In this document: positions 39,911 through 50,018 of the stretch, in pieces
How positions within the stretch are numbered: position 1 is the stretch's first letter
Layout: the number at the start of each line of letters is the position of its first letter
Assembly: GCF_022669015.1 (NCBI RefSeq)
Contig: NZ_JAKKSL010000001.1
Location: 1,408,059-1,472,058 of the forward strand
Length of the DNA stretch: 64,000 nucleotides
DNA from: Colwellia maritima
GTDB taxonomy: Bacteria > Pseudomonadota > Gammaproteobacteria > Enterobacterales > Alteromonadaceae
Reading direction: 5' to 3'
Made by a program: the position numbers and the translations under genes
Notes under the pieces: model-generated
Told to the model about the DNA's origin: nothing
What the model saw: the letters and a program-made list of their open reading frames with translations, nothing else
Databases searched by the model: none

Positions 39911-42242
39911 ATGTCTGATGTGCTCGAATATAGTCCAGACGGGGTAGAGCAGGTTCCCCTAAGACGTTTTACCGAAGAAGCTTATTTAAACTACTCAATG
40001 TACGTAATTATGGACAGAGCCTTGCCTCATATAGGCGATGGCTTAAAACCTGTGCAGCGGCGTATTGTTTATGCAATGTCAGAGCTTGGGTTATCAGCGA
40101 CCGCTAAATATAAAAAATCTGCGCGTACTGTTGGTGATGTATTAGGTAAGTTTCATCCTCATGGTGATAGTGCGTGTTATGAAGCTATGGTGCTAATGGC
40201 ACAGCCATTTTCTTATCGCTACCCTTTGGTTGATGGCCAAGGTAACTGGGGAGCGCCAGACGATCCAAAATCGTTCGCTGCAATGCGTTATACAGAATCA
40301 CGTTTGTCAAAATTCAGTGAAATATTACTTGCTGAACTTGGACAAGGCACAGTGGATTGGGTGCCAAACTTTGATGGCACTATGAACGAACCAAAAACAC
40401 TACCGAAGGCGTTTGCCTCATATTATGCTTAATGGTATTACGGGTATCGCTGTCGGAATGGCAACGGATATTCCTCCCCATAATGTGCGTGAAATTGCGG
40501 ATGCTTGTGTACATCTAATTGAAGAACCTAAAGCAGAGGTTGCCGACTTATTAACGTATGTTAAAGGGCCTGATTACCCTACTGATGCCGAAATTATTAC
40601 ACCCAAAAGTGATATTGAAAAAATATATCAAACAGGGCGTGGCAGCATAAAAATGCGTGCTGTTTATGAACTAGAACATGGCGAAGTGGTGATAACTGCC
40701 TTACCTCATCAAGCATCAGGCGGTAAGATATTAGAACAAATTGCGGGACAAATGACCGCGAAAAAACTACCAATGGTAATCGATCTTCGTGATGAGTCTG
40801 ATCATGAAAATCCGGTACGCTTAGTTGTGGTTCCTCGCTCAAACCGAGTTGATATTGAGCAGTTGATGCAGCATCTGTTTGCCGGCACTGATTTAGAAAA
40901 AAGTTATCGTGTTAACATAAATATGATTGGTTTAGACAATCGACCCGCGGTGAAAAACCTTCGAGAAATACTGTCTGAATGGCTTGAATACCGCAGAGAA
41001 ACTGTGCGTCGACGTTTGCAATACCGCTTAGATAAAGTACTTGCTCGCTTACATATTTTAGATGGTTTATTGGTTGCTTATTTAAATATTGATGAAGTTA
41101 TTGAGATCATTAGAACTTTTGATGATCCTAAAGCTGAATTGATGACGCGTTTTGGGTTATCTGAAATACAAGCACACGCTATTTTAGAGATTAAATTAAG
41201 ACAACTTGCCAAGCTTGAAGAAATTAAGATCCGCGCAGAGCAAGATGAATTACGTGAAGAACAAGATTATTTAGAAAAAATTCTTAATTCAAAAGCTCGT
41301 ATGAATACGCTGATGAAAAAAGAAATTCTATCGGCAGCTAAAGAGTATGGTGATGATCGCCGTTCTAAATTAGTTGAGCGTAGCGAATCAAAAGCCCTAA
41401 CTGAAAAGGATCTAGTGCCAAGCGAACCTGTAACGGTAGTTGTTTCAGATAAAGGTCGGGCACGCTGTGCTAAAGGGCATGATATTGATGCTACAGCACT
41501 AAGTTATAAATCAGGTGATACTTATCTCTGTTCTGCAAAAGGTCGCAGCAATAATCCTGTCGCTTTTATTGATTCTTCAGGAAGAGCATTTACTACAGAT
41601 GCCCACACATTACCGACAGCAAGAAGCCAAGGGGAGCCGTTAACGGGACGCTTTAGTTTATCCGCAGGGGAAAATTTTGTACATTGCGTGATGGCGCAAG
41701 ACGAGTCTAAGTACTTACTTGTGAGCGATGCCGGTTATGGCTTCGTGAGTTCATTTAGCGATATGATCAGTCGAAATAAAAATGGTAAAGCACTGATTTC
41801 CCTTCCTCAGGCTGCCAAGGTATTAGCGCCACAGTTGATTGAACATATTAATACAGATTCATGTTTAGCTATTACAACAGAAGGACGAATGTTAGTTTTT
41901 CCTGTGAAAAACTTACCTGTATTGAGTAAAGGAAAAGGTAATAAAATTATTAATATCCCTTCCGCTCGAGCAAAGTCTAGAGAAGAGTATGTTAGCTTGC
42001 TAACCATTGTACCTGAAGGGGCTTCCATAACTTTGCATGCAGGGCGTCGGAAACTTACCTTAAAACCAACGGATATTGAGCATTATCGTGGCGAACGAGG
42101 TCGTCGTGGGAATAAGTTACCTCGAGGGCTACAACGTGTAGATCAAATAGAAATTGAAGCACCTAAACTGGTATCAGACGATGCATCCCTTGATGATTCA
42201 ACAGTAAATGAAAATATAGAATCTAAGGACGATTCGCTATAG
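39911..42242 (+). CDS. parC: DNA topoisomerase IV subunit A (one frameshift)
   Basis: Breakage-reunion subunit that pairs with Par[20 protein letters not shown], the quinolone-site segment [13 protein letters not shown] (wild-type Ser and Glu positions as in E. coli S80/E84) and the catalytic tyrosine in RYTESRLS are present. The beta-propeller C-terminal domain reads to the end. An extra G at 40408-40409 breaks the frame at [19 protein letters not shown]. Joined length ~777 residues, normal. ATG 39911 follows ATAGGA. Separated from parE by ~8.5 kb. Confidence 0.95.
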
Positions 42243-42292
42243 CCAATAGGCTGATATATACCCGTTACTGAACCCTAAATTGATTGCAACTT

Positions 42293-42324
42293 GTTTCAGG
42301 AGACACTCTCCTGAAACATTTTTT
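42293..42324 (+). terminator. Intrinsic terminator of parC
   Basis: A 10-bp perfect stem GTTTCAGGAG / CTCCTGAAAC with 5-base loop ACACT is followed by ATTTTTTG. A textbook terminator 51 nt after the parC stop. Confidence 0.9.
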
Positions 42325-42389
42325 GATCGATATCAATTAAAAAGCAAACATGTTTTGTTTTGATTGTACATTGTATGTTTTGAGCGTAG

Positions 42390-42414
42390 AATGAGAACAA
42401 TAGTAATTCTCATT
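42390..42414 (+). promoter_or_regulatory. Putative Fur box upstream of feoA
   Basis: Inverted arms AATGAGAA and TTCTCATT flank a 9-base AT-rich centre. This resembles gammaproteobacterial Fur sites, whose halves are ATGAGAAT-like. It sits ~180 nt before feoA and after the parC terminator, as expected for iron-repressed ferrous uptake genes. Confidence 0.6.
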
Positions 42415-42595
42415 AATCTTTGTAGGTGTTTCTTTATAGGTATTAATGATTTGTTATCCTAGGTGCTTTTCATAGCACATAGGGCACCAAGATACTCTTT
42501 ACTGAAGATGATGAGAATGTTCCATTAGATAGGCGTTTACAGGTTATATTCTTTTAAGAAAGTAGCCGTGAAAACTGAAGTGTAAAGGTAAAAAA

Positions 42596-42820
42596 ATGAC
42601 CTTAGTTGATGTAGCAAAAAATCAAGTTGTAAAAATTAGTGCCTTACCACTTGATGAAACATTGTCGGCACTTTTATTAGAGCAAGGCTTTTGTTTGCGT
42701 ACTGAAGTGGCTTTAGCGCATAAAGCACCTTTCAATGGGCCTTTGGCTTATCGATTGCATAATACAAAAATAAGTCTACAACGTTCTGTAGCTGAGCAAA
42801 TTAAAGTTTCAGTCAGTTAA
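42596..42820 (+). CDS. feoA: Ferrous iron transport protein A
   Basis: 74 residues, the usual size of FeoA, an SH3-like cytosolic protein that aids FeoB. LDETLSALLLEQGFCLRTEVALAHKAPFNGPLAYRL fits the family layout of a core strand, glycine turn and GPLAYRL. AAAGGTAAAAA precedes ATG 42596. feoB follows 76 nt later. No feoC was found after feoB. Confidence 0.88.
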   Translation: MTLVDVAKNQVVKISALPLDETLSALLLEQGFCLRTEVALAHKAPFNGPLAYRLHNTKISLQRSVAEQIKVSVS

Positions 42821-42896
42821 TTATTTTATCAGGGCTTCAAATCCCAATCAATGTTACCTAAAGCCACATTTAGTACATTTTATATGAGTTTTTTTC

Positions 42897-45050
42897 ATGA
42901 GTTGTTGTTCTAATTCTTCATCGTGTTCAGGAGCACCATTACCACCTAATGGCTCACACTATGCGTTAGTGGGTTTTGCTAATTCAGGTAAAAGCACGCT
43001 ATTTAATTTATTAACATCACGTCAAAAAAATGGGCGTAAACAAAATGTTGGTAATTTCTCAGGTGTGACAGTAGCAGCTAAAAAATCGCCATTTCAAGTG
43101 GGGCAAGTCGATGCATTTCTTTCTGACTTACCTGGTTTAAGTTCACTTACTCAGCGAGGTGAGCAAGGGCAAGATCTCACTATTTCTCAGCAATTTATAC
43201 AAAAAAACAATATCGATTGTTTAATCAATGTAATAGATATTAATCAAATAAGTCGTCAGCTTTATCTTACCACGCAATTACTAGAATTGGGTGTGCCGAT
43301 GATTATCGTGCTGAATAAAGTGGATAGAAAAACACATCAATGGGTTGATACAAATAAACTCAGCGAAGAACTAGGTTGCCCTGTTGTTGCTATTAGTGCG
43401 CAAGACAAAAAATCCTTAAGTTTAATAGACAAAACACTGTTAACGTGTGATTTGAATAATAAGACCAAGACGGTTAATGAGCAGAAAGTTGAAAGCCTGT
43501 CAGCTATTCAAGCAAGACAAAATTATGTGGCGGATATTATTGGTCGTGTAAGTACTTCTGGTGGGGGGGCACGTCTTTCAGACACATTAGATAATATTGT
43601 ATTACACCCTATTATTGGTGTTCCCGTGTTTTTAGGCATGATGTATCTACTTTTCATGTTTGCGATTAATGTGGGTAGTGCCTTTATTGACTTTTTTGAT
43701 ATATTAAGTGAGGCAATATTTGTCTCATATCCGTTGCATTATCTTGAGCCTCTCGGTTTGCCTCAGTGGATTCTAACCATTATTGAAGGGGTTGGAAGCG
43801 GTATACAAACCGTTGCGACATTTATACCTGTTATCGCTTGTTTATTTATTGGTTTATCTTTACTTGAAAACTCAGGGTATTTAGCACGTGCTGCCTTTGT
43901 TGTTGATAATGTCATGCAAAAAATAGGATTACCAGGTAAAGCATTTGTGCCGTTAATTGTCGGTTTTGGCTGTACGGTACCTGCGGTTATGTCAGCTAGA
44001 GTACTTGATAGTGAAAGAGAACGCATAACCACTATTATGATGTCACCTTTTATGTCTTGTGGTGCACGGCTACCTGTATATGCATTATTTGCTGCTGCTT
44101 TTTTCCTGATAGTGGGCAAAATCTAGTTTTTCTTTTATATTTAATTGGTATTGCCGCCGCTATTTTTACTGGATTTTTACTCAAAAAAACAGTCTTATCT
44201 GGCACTAGCTCTCTTAATATTATGGAGTTGCCGCCTTATGAAGTACCTCAGATTAAGGCTATTAGTAAACGTGTATGGCACCGTACTTATGGCTTTGTAA
44301 CAGGAGTGGTAAAACAATTGTTATCGTGGTGTGTTTACTTAACTTTTTAAATTCAATTGGTACCGATGGTAGCTTTGGTCATCAAGACAGCGAAAAATCA
44401 ATTTTGAGTCGAAGTGCACAAGTTGTTATGCCAATACTAACGCCTATGGGTATTAAAGAAGAAAACTGGCAAGCCGGTGTAGGCATTATTACAGGTATTT
44501 TTGCTAAGGAAGTACTCGTTGCTACTTTTAATAGTTTGTACTCTCCTCAAAATGTAGATGACCAAGCTGAACCTTCACTTATTGATAGTTGGCATGAGGC
44601 AACCGCGAGCATAAAAGAGAACTTACTCGGTATTGCTCCAGATGATCCCATGGTATTGATGTGGGTGATTTAAGTGACTTAGCTACTGTTGCTAAAGAAC
44701 AACATGTTGAATTAAGTACTTATCAAGTAATGCAAGCCGCGTTCTTTGGGCAGTTGGGTGCCTTTAGTTATTTACTTTTTATTCTTTTATATACCCCTTG
44801 TGTTGCAGCTATGGGGGCAATAAAAAATGAAGTAGGTGGTCGTTGGGCCGGATTTGCAGCCATTTGGAGTTTCTCACTGGCTTATTTAATGGCGACATTG
44901 TGTTTTCAAATAGGTAATTTTTTCGTTGCTCCGTTAATGGCAAGTATCTCAATCGCAGTTGTTTTTGCGTGTTTTGCGGGTATATATTTTTGGTTAAAAC
45001 ATCAAGGCCGGAAGGTGCTCACTATCCCTATCTCTGTAAGGTATTCATAA
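42897..45050 (+). CDS. feoB: Ferrous iron transporter B (three frameshifts)
   Basis: Inner-membrane GTP-regulated Fe(II) transporter. The G-domain shows GFANSGKST (G1), GVTVAAKK, DLPGLSS (G3) and NKVD (G4). Both Gate/nucleoside-recognition halves are visible (GCTVPAVMSAR, SCGARLPVYALFAAAFF; NSIGTDGSFG, GIFAKEV). Frame breaks lie at the T run 44099-44104 (one T lost), near 44296-44300, and at GG 44652-44653 (one G lost). Joined length ~719 residues, close to other FeoB. An unusual N-terminus MSCCSNSSSCSG carries three Cys ahead of the G-domain. It follows feoA. Confidence 0.92.
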
Positions 45051-45104
45051 CAGATAGGCGATTTGTTAACTAATATCTCAATTATAATGTATTGTGTGGA
45101 CTTA

Positions 45105-45138
45105 ACGCTAGTCATAAAATTCACTATTTGACTAGCGT
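45105..45138 (+). terminator. Hairpin terminator after feoB
   Basis: ACGCTAGTCA pairs exactly with TGACTAGCGT across a 14-base loop. A T-rich run (TATTTTTCTC) begins ten bases later. 55 nt after the feoB stop. Confidence 0.6.
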
Positions 45139-45554
45139 GACACTGGTATTTTTCTCGTTTGCGGGCTAATCTGTTATTTTAAATCGATGCACCTTTTTCT
45201 ATTATTAGGAAAGAAAAGGTTACTCGCATCAATTTAGATACCAATAATTTTGTGATTTATGTCAAAATCTCTGTAGAAAAATCTGCTAAACTTACTCTTG
45301 TAACAGTTTCATTAATTAGGTGATCTATTTTATAGGTAGAAAAAATTGCCAAATACAAGGCATTTATTTAATAACGAGTTGTTCTAATTATTAAATAAAT
45401 AACGATGTAGTTGGAGGTTTTTGCAAGTAGAAAGGATCACATAGTTAGCGAGATTAGTAATATATATCGCTAATGTCGCAACGAGCAAAATTCGATTAAT
45501 CATATCAGTTTCAGACTATTTCTCTATTTCTCTTGCAAAAAGGAGAGTTAACAC
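45139..45554 (+). other. Long, possibly structured leader before the GGDEF-EAL gene
   Basis: No gene seen. Two inverted repeats are visible. GATGC-ACCTTTT pairs with AAAAGGT-(5)-GCATC at 45186-45230. An all-AT stem ATTTATTTAAT / ATTAAATAAAT lies at 45362-45400. The region ends with AAGGAG before the TTG start. I did not recognise a c-di-GMP riboswitch. Confidence 0.4.
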
Positions 45555-48500
45555 TTGATCAATTACATCATTGTTTTATCTGTTATATCAATACTACTTT
45601 TTTGTTGGATATATAGTCTAAGAAAAGTGAATGGTAGAAAACATACCGTAAAAGAATTATTGCGCGAAAGTAAGGATAAGTATCGCGCTATGTTTGAAAC
45701 TGCCCTTGTTGGTATGGCACTTAATGATAAAGAAGGTAAGTTAGTAGAGGTTAATCAAGCTTATCTTGATATTATTGGTTACACTTATGAAGAAGCCTAT
45801 AACTTAACTTATTGGGATCTCACCCCTAAGTCTTATGAAGAACAAGAAGACTTTCAACTTAAATCGTTAACCGAAAAAGGCCGCTATGGGCCTTATGAAA
45901 AAGAATATATTCATAAAGATGGTCATCTTGTTCCTGTTTTATTAAATGGGGTGCAGGTGATAGGCTCAGACAATGAGGTTTATACTTGGTCTTTTATTCA
46001 AAATATTGCGGAGCATAAACAAGTTGAATTACGTGAAAAAAATCGCTCACATATTTTAGAGCTTATTGCTAGCGATGAATTGTTATCTGTCATTCTAGGT
46101 GCGATTGTAAAAGGCGTTGAAGACGAAAATCCTAACATGCTATGCAGTATTTTAGTCATAGATGAGTTGGGCAAGCATTTATTAAGTGGTGCGGCACCAA
46201 GTCTTCCAAGTTTTTATACTCAAGCGGTTAATGGGATAGAAATTGGAATCGGGGTTGGATCTTGTGGTACTGCTGCATTTAAAAATGAGCGTGTTATTGT
46301 TGAAGACATACAAAATCATCCATACTGGGCTTCTTATGCAAAGCTAGCAAAAGATGCCTGTTTGGGAGCTTGTTGGTCGGAGCCTATTCGCTCTACTCAA
46401 GGTAAAGTGTTAGGTACTTTTGCGATCTATCACCATGAAGTTAATCGCCCAACAGAAACCGATTTGCTGTTAATCGAACAAACGGCCAGTCTAGCAAGTA
46501 TCGCTATTGAAAAAAATCATGATATTTTAGCCCTAAAATCTGGCCGAGAGCAGATGCAACTTGTATTAGCAGGTGCAGAGCTTGGTTTTTGGGATTGGGA
46601 TATGACAACCGGTAAGGTAGAAAGAAATGAGCGATGGGCAACCATGCTTGGATATACCTACCAAGAAATACAATATACCACGAATCAATGGTCAGATTTT
46701 GTCCATCCCGATGATAGAGAAAGGGCATGGGAATCAATCAATGATGTACTAGAAGGTCGTTCAAAAGGTCATAGTTTAGAATACCGAATGCTTACAAAAG
46801 ATGGTGGATATCGATGGATTCTTGATCAAGCTAATGTAATGAAACGGGATAATAATGGCAAACCACTTCGCATGAGTGGAACGCATAATGATATTACTAA
46901 CCGAAAAATAGCAGAAGAAAAGCTGAAACTTGCTGCCAGTGTTTTTACTCATGCACGTGAAAGTATTACGATTACGGATACTAGTGGTGTCATTATTGAT
47001 GTGAATGATACTTTTACCTCAGTAACCGGTTATAGCCGTAAAGATGTTGTAGGAAAAACGCCTAGTATTCTAAAATCAGGTAAACAATCGCCTGAATTTT
47101 ATGCCGATATGTGGCAGGCCCTATTAGGAGAAGGACACTGGTATGGTGAAATTTGGAACCGCCGAAAAAATGGTGAATTGTTTGCTGAGATGAAAGCGAT
47201 TAGCGCCGTTTTAGATGAAAATGGTATTACTACGCATTATGTCGCTCTAGGTAATGATATTACGCTCATAAAGGAACACCAAGCTCAACTAGAAAGCATA
47301 GCCCATTTTGATACCTTGACTAACTTGCCTAATCGCACATTACTGGCTGACCGGTTAAATCAAGCTATGGTTCAGTGTAGTCGTCACAAACAATCGCTTG
47401 CTGTTGTGTTTTTGGACTTAGATGGCTTTAAGTTTGTTAATGATACCTACGGACACGATGTTGGTGATGAACTGTTAATAGCACTTTCCGTGCGTATGAA
47501 AAAAGCATTACGCGAAGGAGATACCTTGGCGCGTTTTGGTGGGGATGAACTTGTTGCTGTATTAACAGATTTAGATAATATTGAAGACTTCGAACCCGTG
47601 TTATCACGTTTATTACTCGCTGCATCTGATCCTGTTACGCCGGGTAATATAGTGATCAACATTTCAGCAAGTATTGGCGTTACCATTTACCCACAAGACA
47701 ATGTCGATGCTGATCAACTTATGCGTCATGCAGATCAAGCTATGTATGTTGCAAAAGAGTCAGGTAAAAATCGCTATCACTTATTCGATATCGTTCAAGA
47801 TGATGCGATAAAAGTTCAACATGAAAGTCTTGAGGCTATACGTAATGCATTAGATAAACAACAGTTTGTACTTTACTATCAGCCTAAAGTGAATATGAAA
47901 ACTGGTGTAGTTACAGGGGTAGAGGCATTGGTTCGTTGGCAACATCCTGAATTAGGGCTATTAAGTCCTGCTGAGTTTTTGCCTGTCATTGAAAATAACT
48001 TAATGATGATAGAATTGGGTGAATGGGTTATTGATACCGTGTTGTCGCAAATTCTACAATGGCAAAATATGGGGCTTGAGTACCCATTAAGCACTAGTGT
48101 GAATGTAGCTGCTGTACAAATTGAACAGCCTGACTTTTCTCAACGACTGGCATCGTTACTCGCTGCACATCCTGATGTTGAACCATGTTATTTAGAATTA
48201 GAAGTACTTGAAACAACCGCACTACATGATGTGAACCATGTGTCAACAATCATGAATGCATGTGTCGCACTCGGTGTTAAGTTTGCGTTGGACGATTTTG
48301 GTACTGGCTATTCATCTTTAACTTATCTAAGAAGATTACCTGCAAATTTGATAAAAATAGACCAAAGTTTTGTCCGAGATATGCTCATTGATAATGATGA
48401 TCTCGCTATTGTAGAAGGAGTTATTGGGCTAGCTAAATCATTTAAACGAGAGGTAATTGCAGAGGGTGTTGAAACTACCGCACACGGCACTGCATTATTA

Positions 48501-48611
48501 GCATTAGGGTGTGAATTAGCGCAAGGGTATGGTATTGCCAAACCCATGCCTGCCGCCGATATTCCTGCGTGGATAAAAGACTGGAAGCCTGATGTAAGCC
48601 GGAATGTTTAA
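45555..48611 (+). CDS. Multi-domain PAS-GAF-PAS-PAS-GGDEF-EAL c-di-GMP enzyme
   Basis: 1018 residues from TTG 45555, supported by AAAGGAGAG. Order: a membrane helix (IIVLSVISILLFCWIYSL), PAS (~40-155), GAF (~165-320, with SCGTAAF and EPIRSTQGKVLGTFAIYH), PAS (~330-455, GFWDWDM), PAS (~460-580), GGDEF (~590-755) and EAL (~770-1010). The GGDEF site is GGDEL with RxxD (REGD) upstream. The EAL site has EALVRW, DDFGTGYSS and EVIAEGVET, all expected for an active phosphodiesterase. It may switch between making and breaking c-di-GMP, with at least three sensory inputs. Stands alone between feoB and pfkA. Confidence 0.9.
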   Translation: MINYIIVLSVISILLFCWIYSLRKVNGRKHTVKELLRESKDKYRAMFETALVGMALNDKEGKLVEVNQAYLDIIGYTYEEAYNLTYWDLTPKSYEEQEDFQLKSLTEKGRYGPYEKEYIHKDGHLVPVLLNGVQVIGSDNEVYTWSFIQNIAEHKQVELREKNRSHILELIASDELLSVILGAIVKGVEDENPNMLCSILVIDELGKHLLSGAAPSLPSFYTQAVNGIEIGIGVGSCGTAAFKNERVIVEDIQNHPYWASYAKLAKDACLGACWSEPIRSTQGKVLGTFAIYHHEVNRPTETDLLLIEQTASLASIAIEKNHDILALKSGREQMQLVLAGAELGFWDWDMTTGKVERNERWATMLGYTYQEIQYTTNQWSDFVHPDDRERAWESINDVLEGRSKGHSLEYRMLTKDGGYRWILDQANVMKRDNNGKPLRMSGTHNDITNRKIAEEKLKLAASVFTHARESITITDTSGVIIDVNDTFTSVTGYSRKDVVGKTPSILKSGKQSPEFYADMWQALLGEGHWYGEIWNRRKNGELFAEMKAISAVLDENGITTHYVALGNDITLIKEHQAQLESIAHFDTLTNLPNRTLLADRLNQAMVQCSRHKQSLAVVFLDLDGFKFVNDTYGHDVGDELLIALSVRMKKALREGDTLARFGGDELVAVLTDLDNIEDFEPVLSRLLLAASDPVTPGNIVINISASIGVTIYPQDNVDADQLMRHADQAMYVAKESGKNRYHLFDIVQDDAIKVQHESLEAIRNALDKQQFVLYYQPKVNMKTGVVTGVEALVRWQHPELGLLSPAEFLPVIENNLMMIELGEWVIDTVLSQILQWQNMGLEYPLSTSVNVAAVQIEQPDFSQRLASLLAAHPDVEPCYLELEVLETTALHDVNHVSTIMNACVALGVKFALDDFGTGYSSLTYLRRLPANLIKIDQSFVRDMLIDNDDLAIVEGVIGLAKSFKREVIAEGVETTAHGTALLALGCELAQGYGIAKPMPAADIPAWIKDWKPDVSRNV

Positions 48612-48814
48612 TCTAGCTTAAGCTATTGTGCTACTAACGGTAAGGCCTATCAATTATTTGTCAGTTATCGTTAACTAAATCAGTTTGATCTCAATTGATT
48701 TACTACAAGGTCCTATTATTTCAATTGTTTTTGTCTAACCCCTCTAGAAAGCGCTTGTTGTTTGTGATGAGATAGTTTTTTAATGATTTGAGCTTTAATA
48801 AATGGAAAACGCAG

Positions 48815-49843
48815 ATGAAAAAGATTAACCGTATTGCAATATTAACCAGTGGCGGTGATGCGCCAGGAATGAATGCAGCCATTCGCTCGGTAATACTTGC
48901 TGCGCATCATTATCATATTGACGTCATTGGTTTTTATCATGGTTTTAATGGTCTTATATGTAAAGAAAATATTAATCAAACAAAGTGTTTAAGCTTGGTC
49001 GATACCAGTAATATAATTCAACGTGGTGGCACCATTTTAAAAAGTGCACGTTGCCCTGAAATGCAAACTGAGCAGGGATTAAAACAAGCAGCAAAAACAT
49101 TAAATAATAACGAAATTGAAGCATTAATTGTAATTGGTGGTGATGGTTCTTTTAATGGGCTGATTGAGTTGAAAAATTATTGGCATGGACAACTTATTGG
49201 TATTCCAGGAACAATAGATAATGACCTTGATGGCACAGATTTTACTATTGGTTTTGCTACCGCTGTTAATACAGCGATAGAAGCCATTGATAAAATTCGT
49301 GATACAGCAGATGCGTTTGAACGTATTTTCATTGTTGAGCTTATGGGGCGTCATAGTGGTCATATAACCTTTAATGTTGGTATTGCCTGTGGTGCAGAAC
49401 AAGTTCTGTCATTTGAAAACTTTTCAATAGATGATAAAGAAGCAAAATTACAACAATTGGCAGATGAAATAAACACGGCGCAAGAAAATCGCCATAGTAG
49501 TTATATTATCGTTATTGCTGAAAATTTATGGCCAGGCGGTGCGATGGAACTGGCTAAAGAGTTAAGACAAAAAGCAAATGTTGATTGCACTGCCTGCGTA
49601 CTAGGGCATATACAACGAGGTGGTTCTCCGGTACCTAAAGATAGGTTATTGGCAACAAAGATGGGGGTTGCTGCTGTACAAGCTATTATTGAAGGAGAGC
49701 ATTGTATTATGATTGCCGAGCAAAATAATACGATGTGCCACATCAATTTAGCAGAGGCTGTTAAACACCATAAAGTTGTTAATCAACAACTAGTGGAAGC
49801 ACAAGAAAATATTTTAGCCTTGACCGCACAAAACCAATATTAA
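48815..49843 (+). CDS. pfkA: ATP-dependent 6-phosphofructokinase
   Basis: 342 residues from ATG 48815; the TTG 27 bases upstream adds a non-conserved tail. Phosphorylates fructose-6-phosphate in glycolysis. SGGDAPGMNAAIR, the ATP-type GGDGS loop (rather than the GGDD of pyrophosphate enzymes), PGTIDNDLDGTDFTIGF and ELMGRHSGH are visible, plus LGHIQRGGSPVPKDR. Slightly longer than E. coli PfkA at the C-terminus. Monocistronic by context. Confidence 0.93.
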   Translation: MKKINRIAILTSGGDAPGMNAAIRSVILAAHHYHIDVIGFYHGFNGLICKENINQTKCLSLVDTSNIIQRGGTILKSARCPEMQTEQGLKQAAKTLNNNEIEALIVIGGDGSFNGLIELKNYWHGQLIGIPGTIDNDLDGTDFTIGFATAVNTAIEAIDKIRDTADAFERIFIVELMGRHSGHITFNVGIACGAEQVLSFENFSIDDKEAKLQQLADEINTAQENRHSSYIIVIAENLWPGGAMELAKELRQKANVDCTACVLGHIQRGGSPVPKDRLLATKMGVAAVQAIIEGEHCIMIAEQNNTMCHINLAEAVKHHKVVNQQLVEAQENILALTAQNQY

Positions 49844-49905
49844 ATGAAAAGTATTGTGTTTTTTGAGCTTACTTGTGAATACAAGAACTTGGTGATAAAC
49901 GTATT

Positions 49906-49929
49906 TTAAACACTTAAACACTTAAACAC
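49906..49929. repeat. Three tandem copies of TTAAACAC
   Basis: An exact 8-bp unit repeated three times, then a partial fourth, in the gap between convergent pfkA and the YfiR-domain gene. No hairpin or T run is associated. A short slippage repeat. Confidence 0.6.
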
Positions 49930-50018
49930 TTAACTACTAATTTATCATTTAATCACGGGAAGTTTTGCTAAGGAGGGGAAGTAGAATTACATCCCCTCAT
50001 TTCAGTACCAGGTGGTCT

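Noticed and set aside
29820..42242. True pseudogenes of parE and parC
   Set aside because: All motifs and full lengths are kept, the breaks are single bases mostly in homopolymers, and both genes are essential.
45139..45554. c-di-GMP (GEMM-type) riboswitch upstream of the GGDEF-EAL gene
   Set aside because: I could not find the conserved core and receptor pairing. Kept only as an unexplained leader.
49906..49929. TTAAACAC x3 as a regulatory array
   Set aside because: It lies between the ends of convergent genes, where promoters are not expected. More likely replication slippage.
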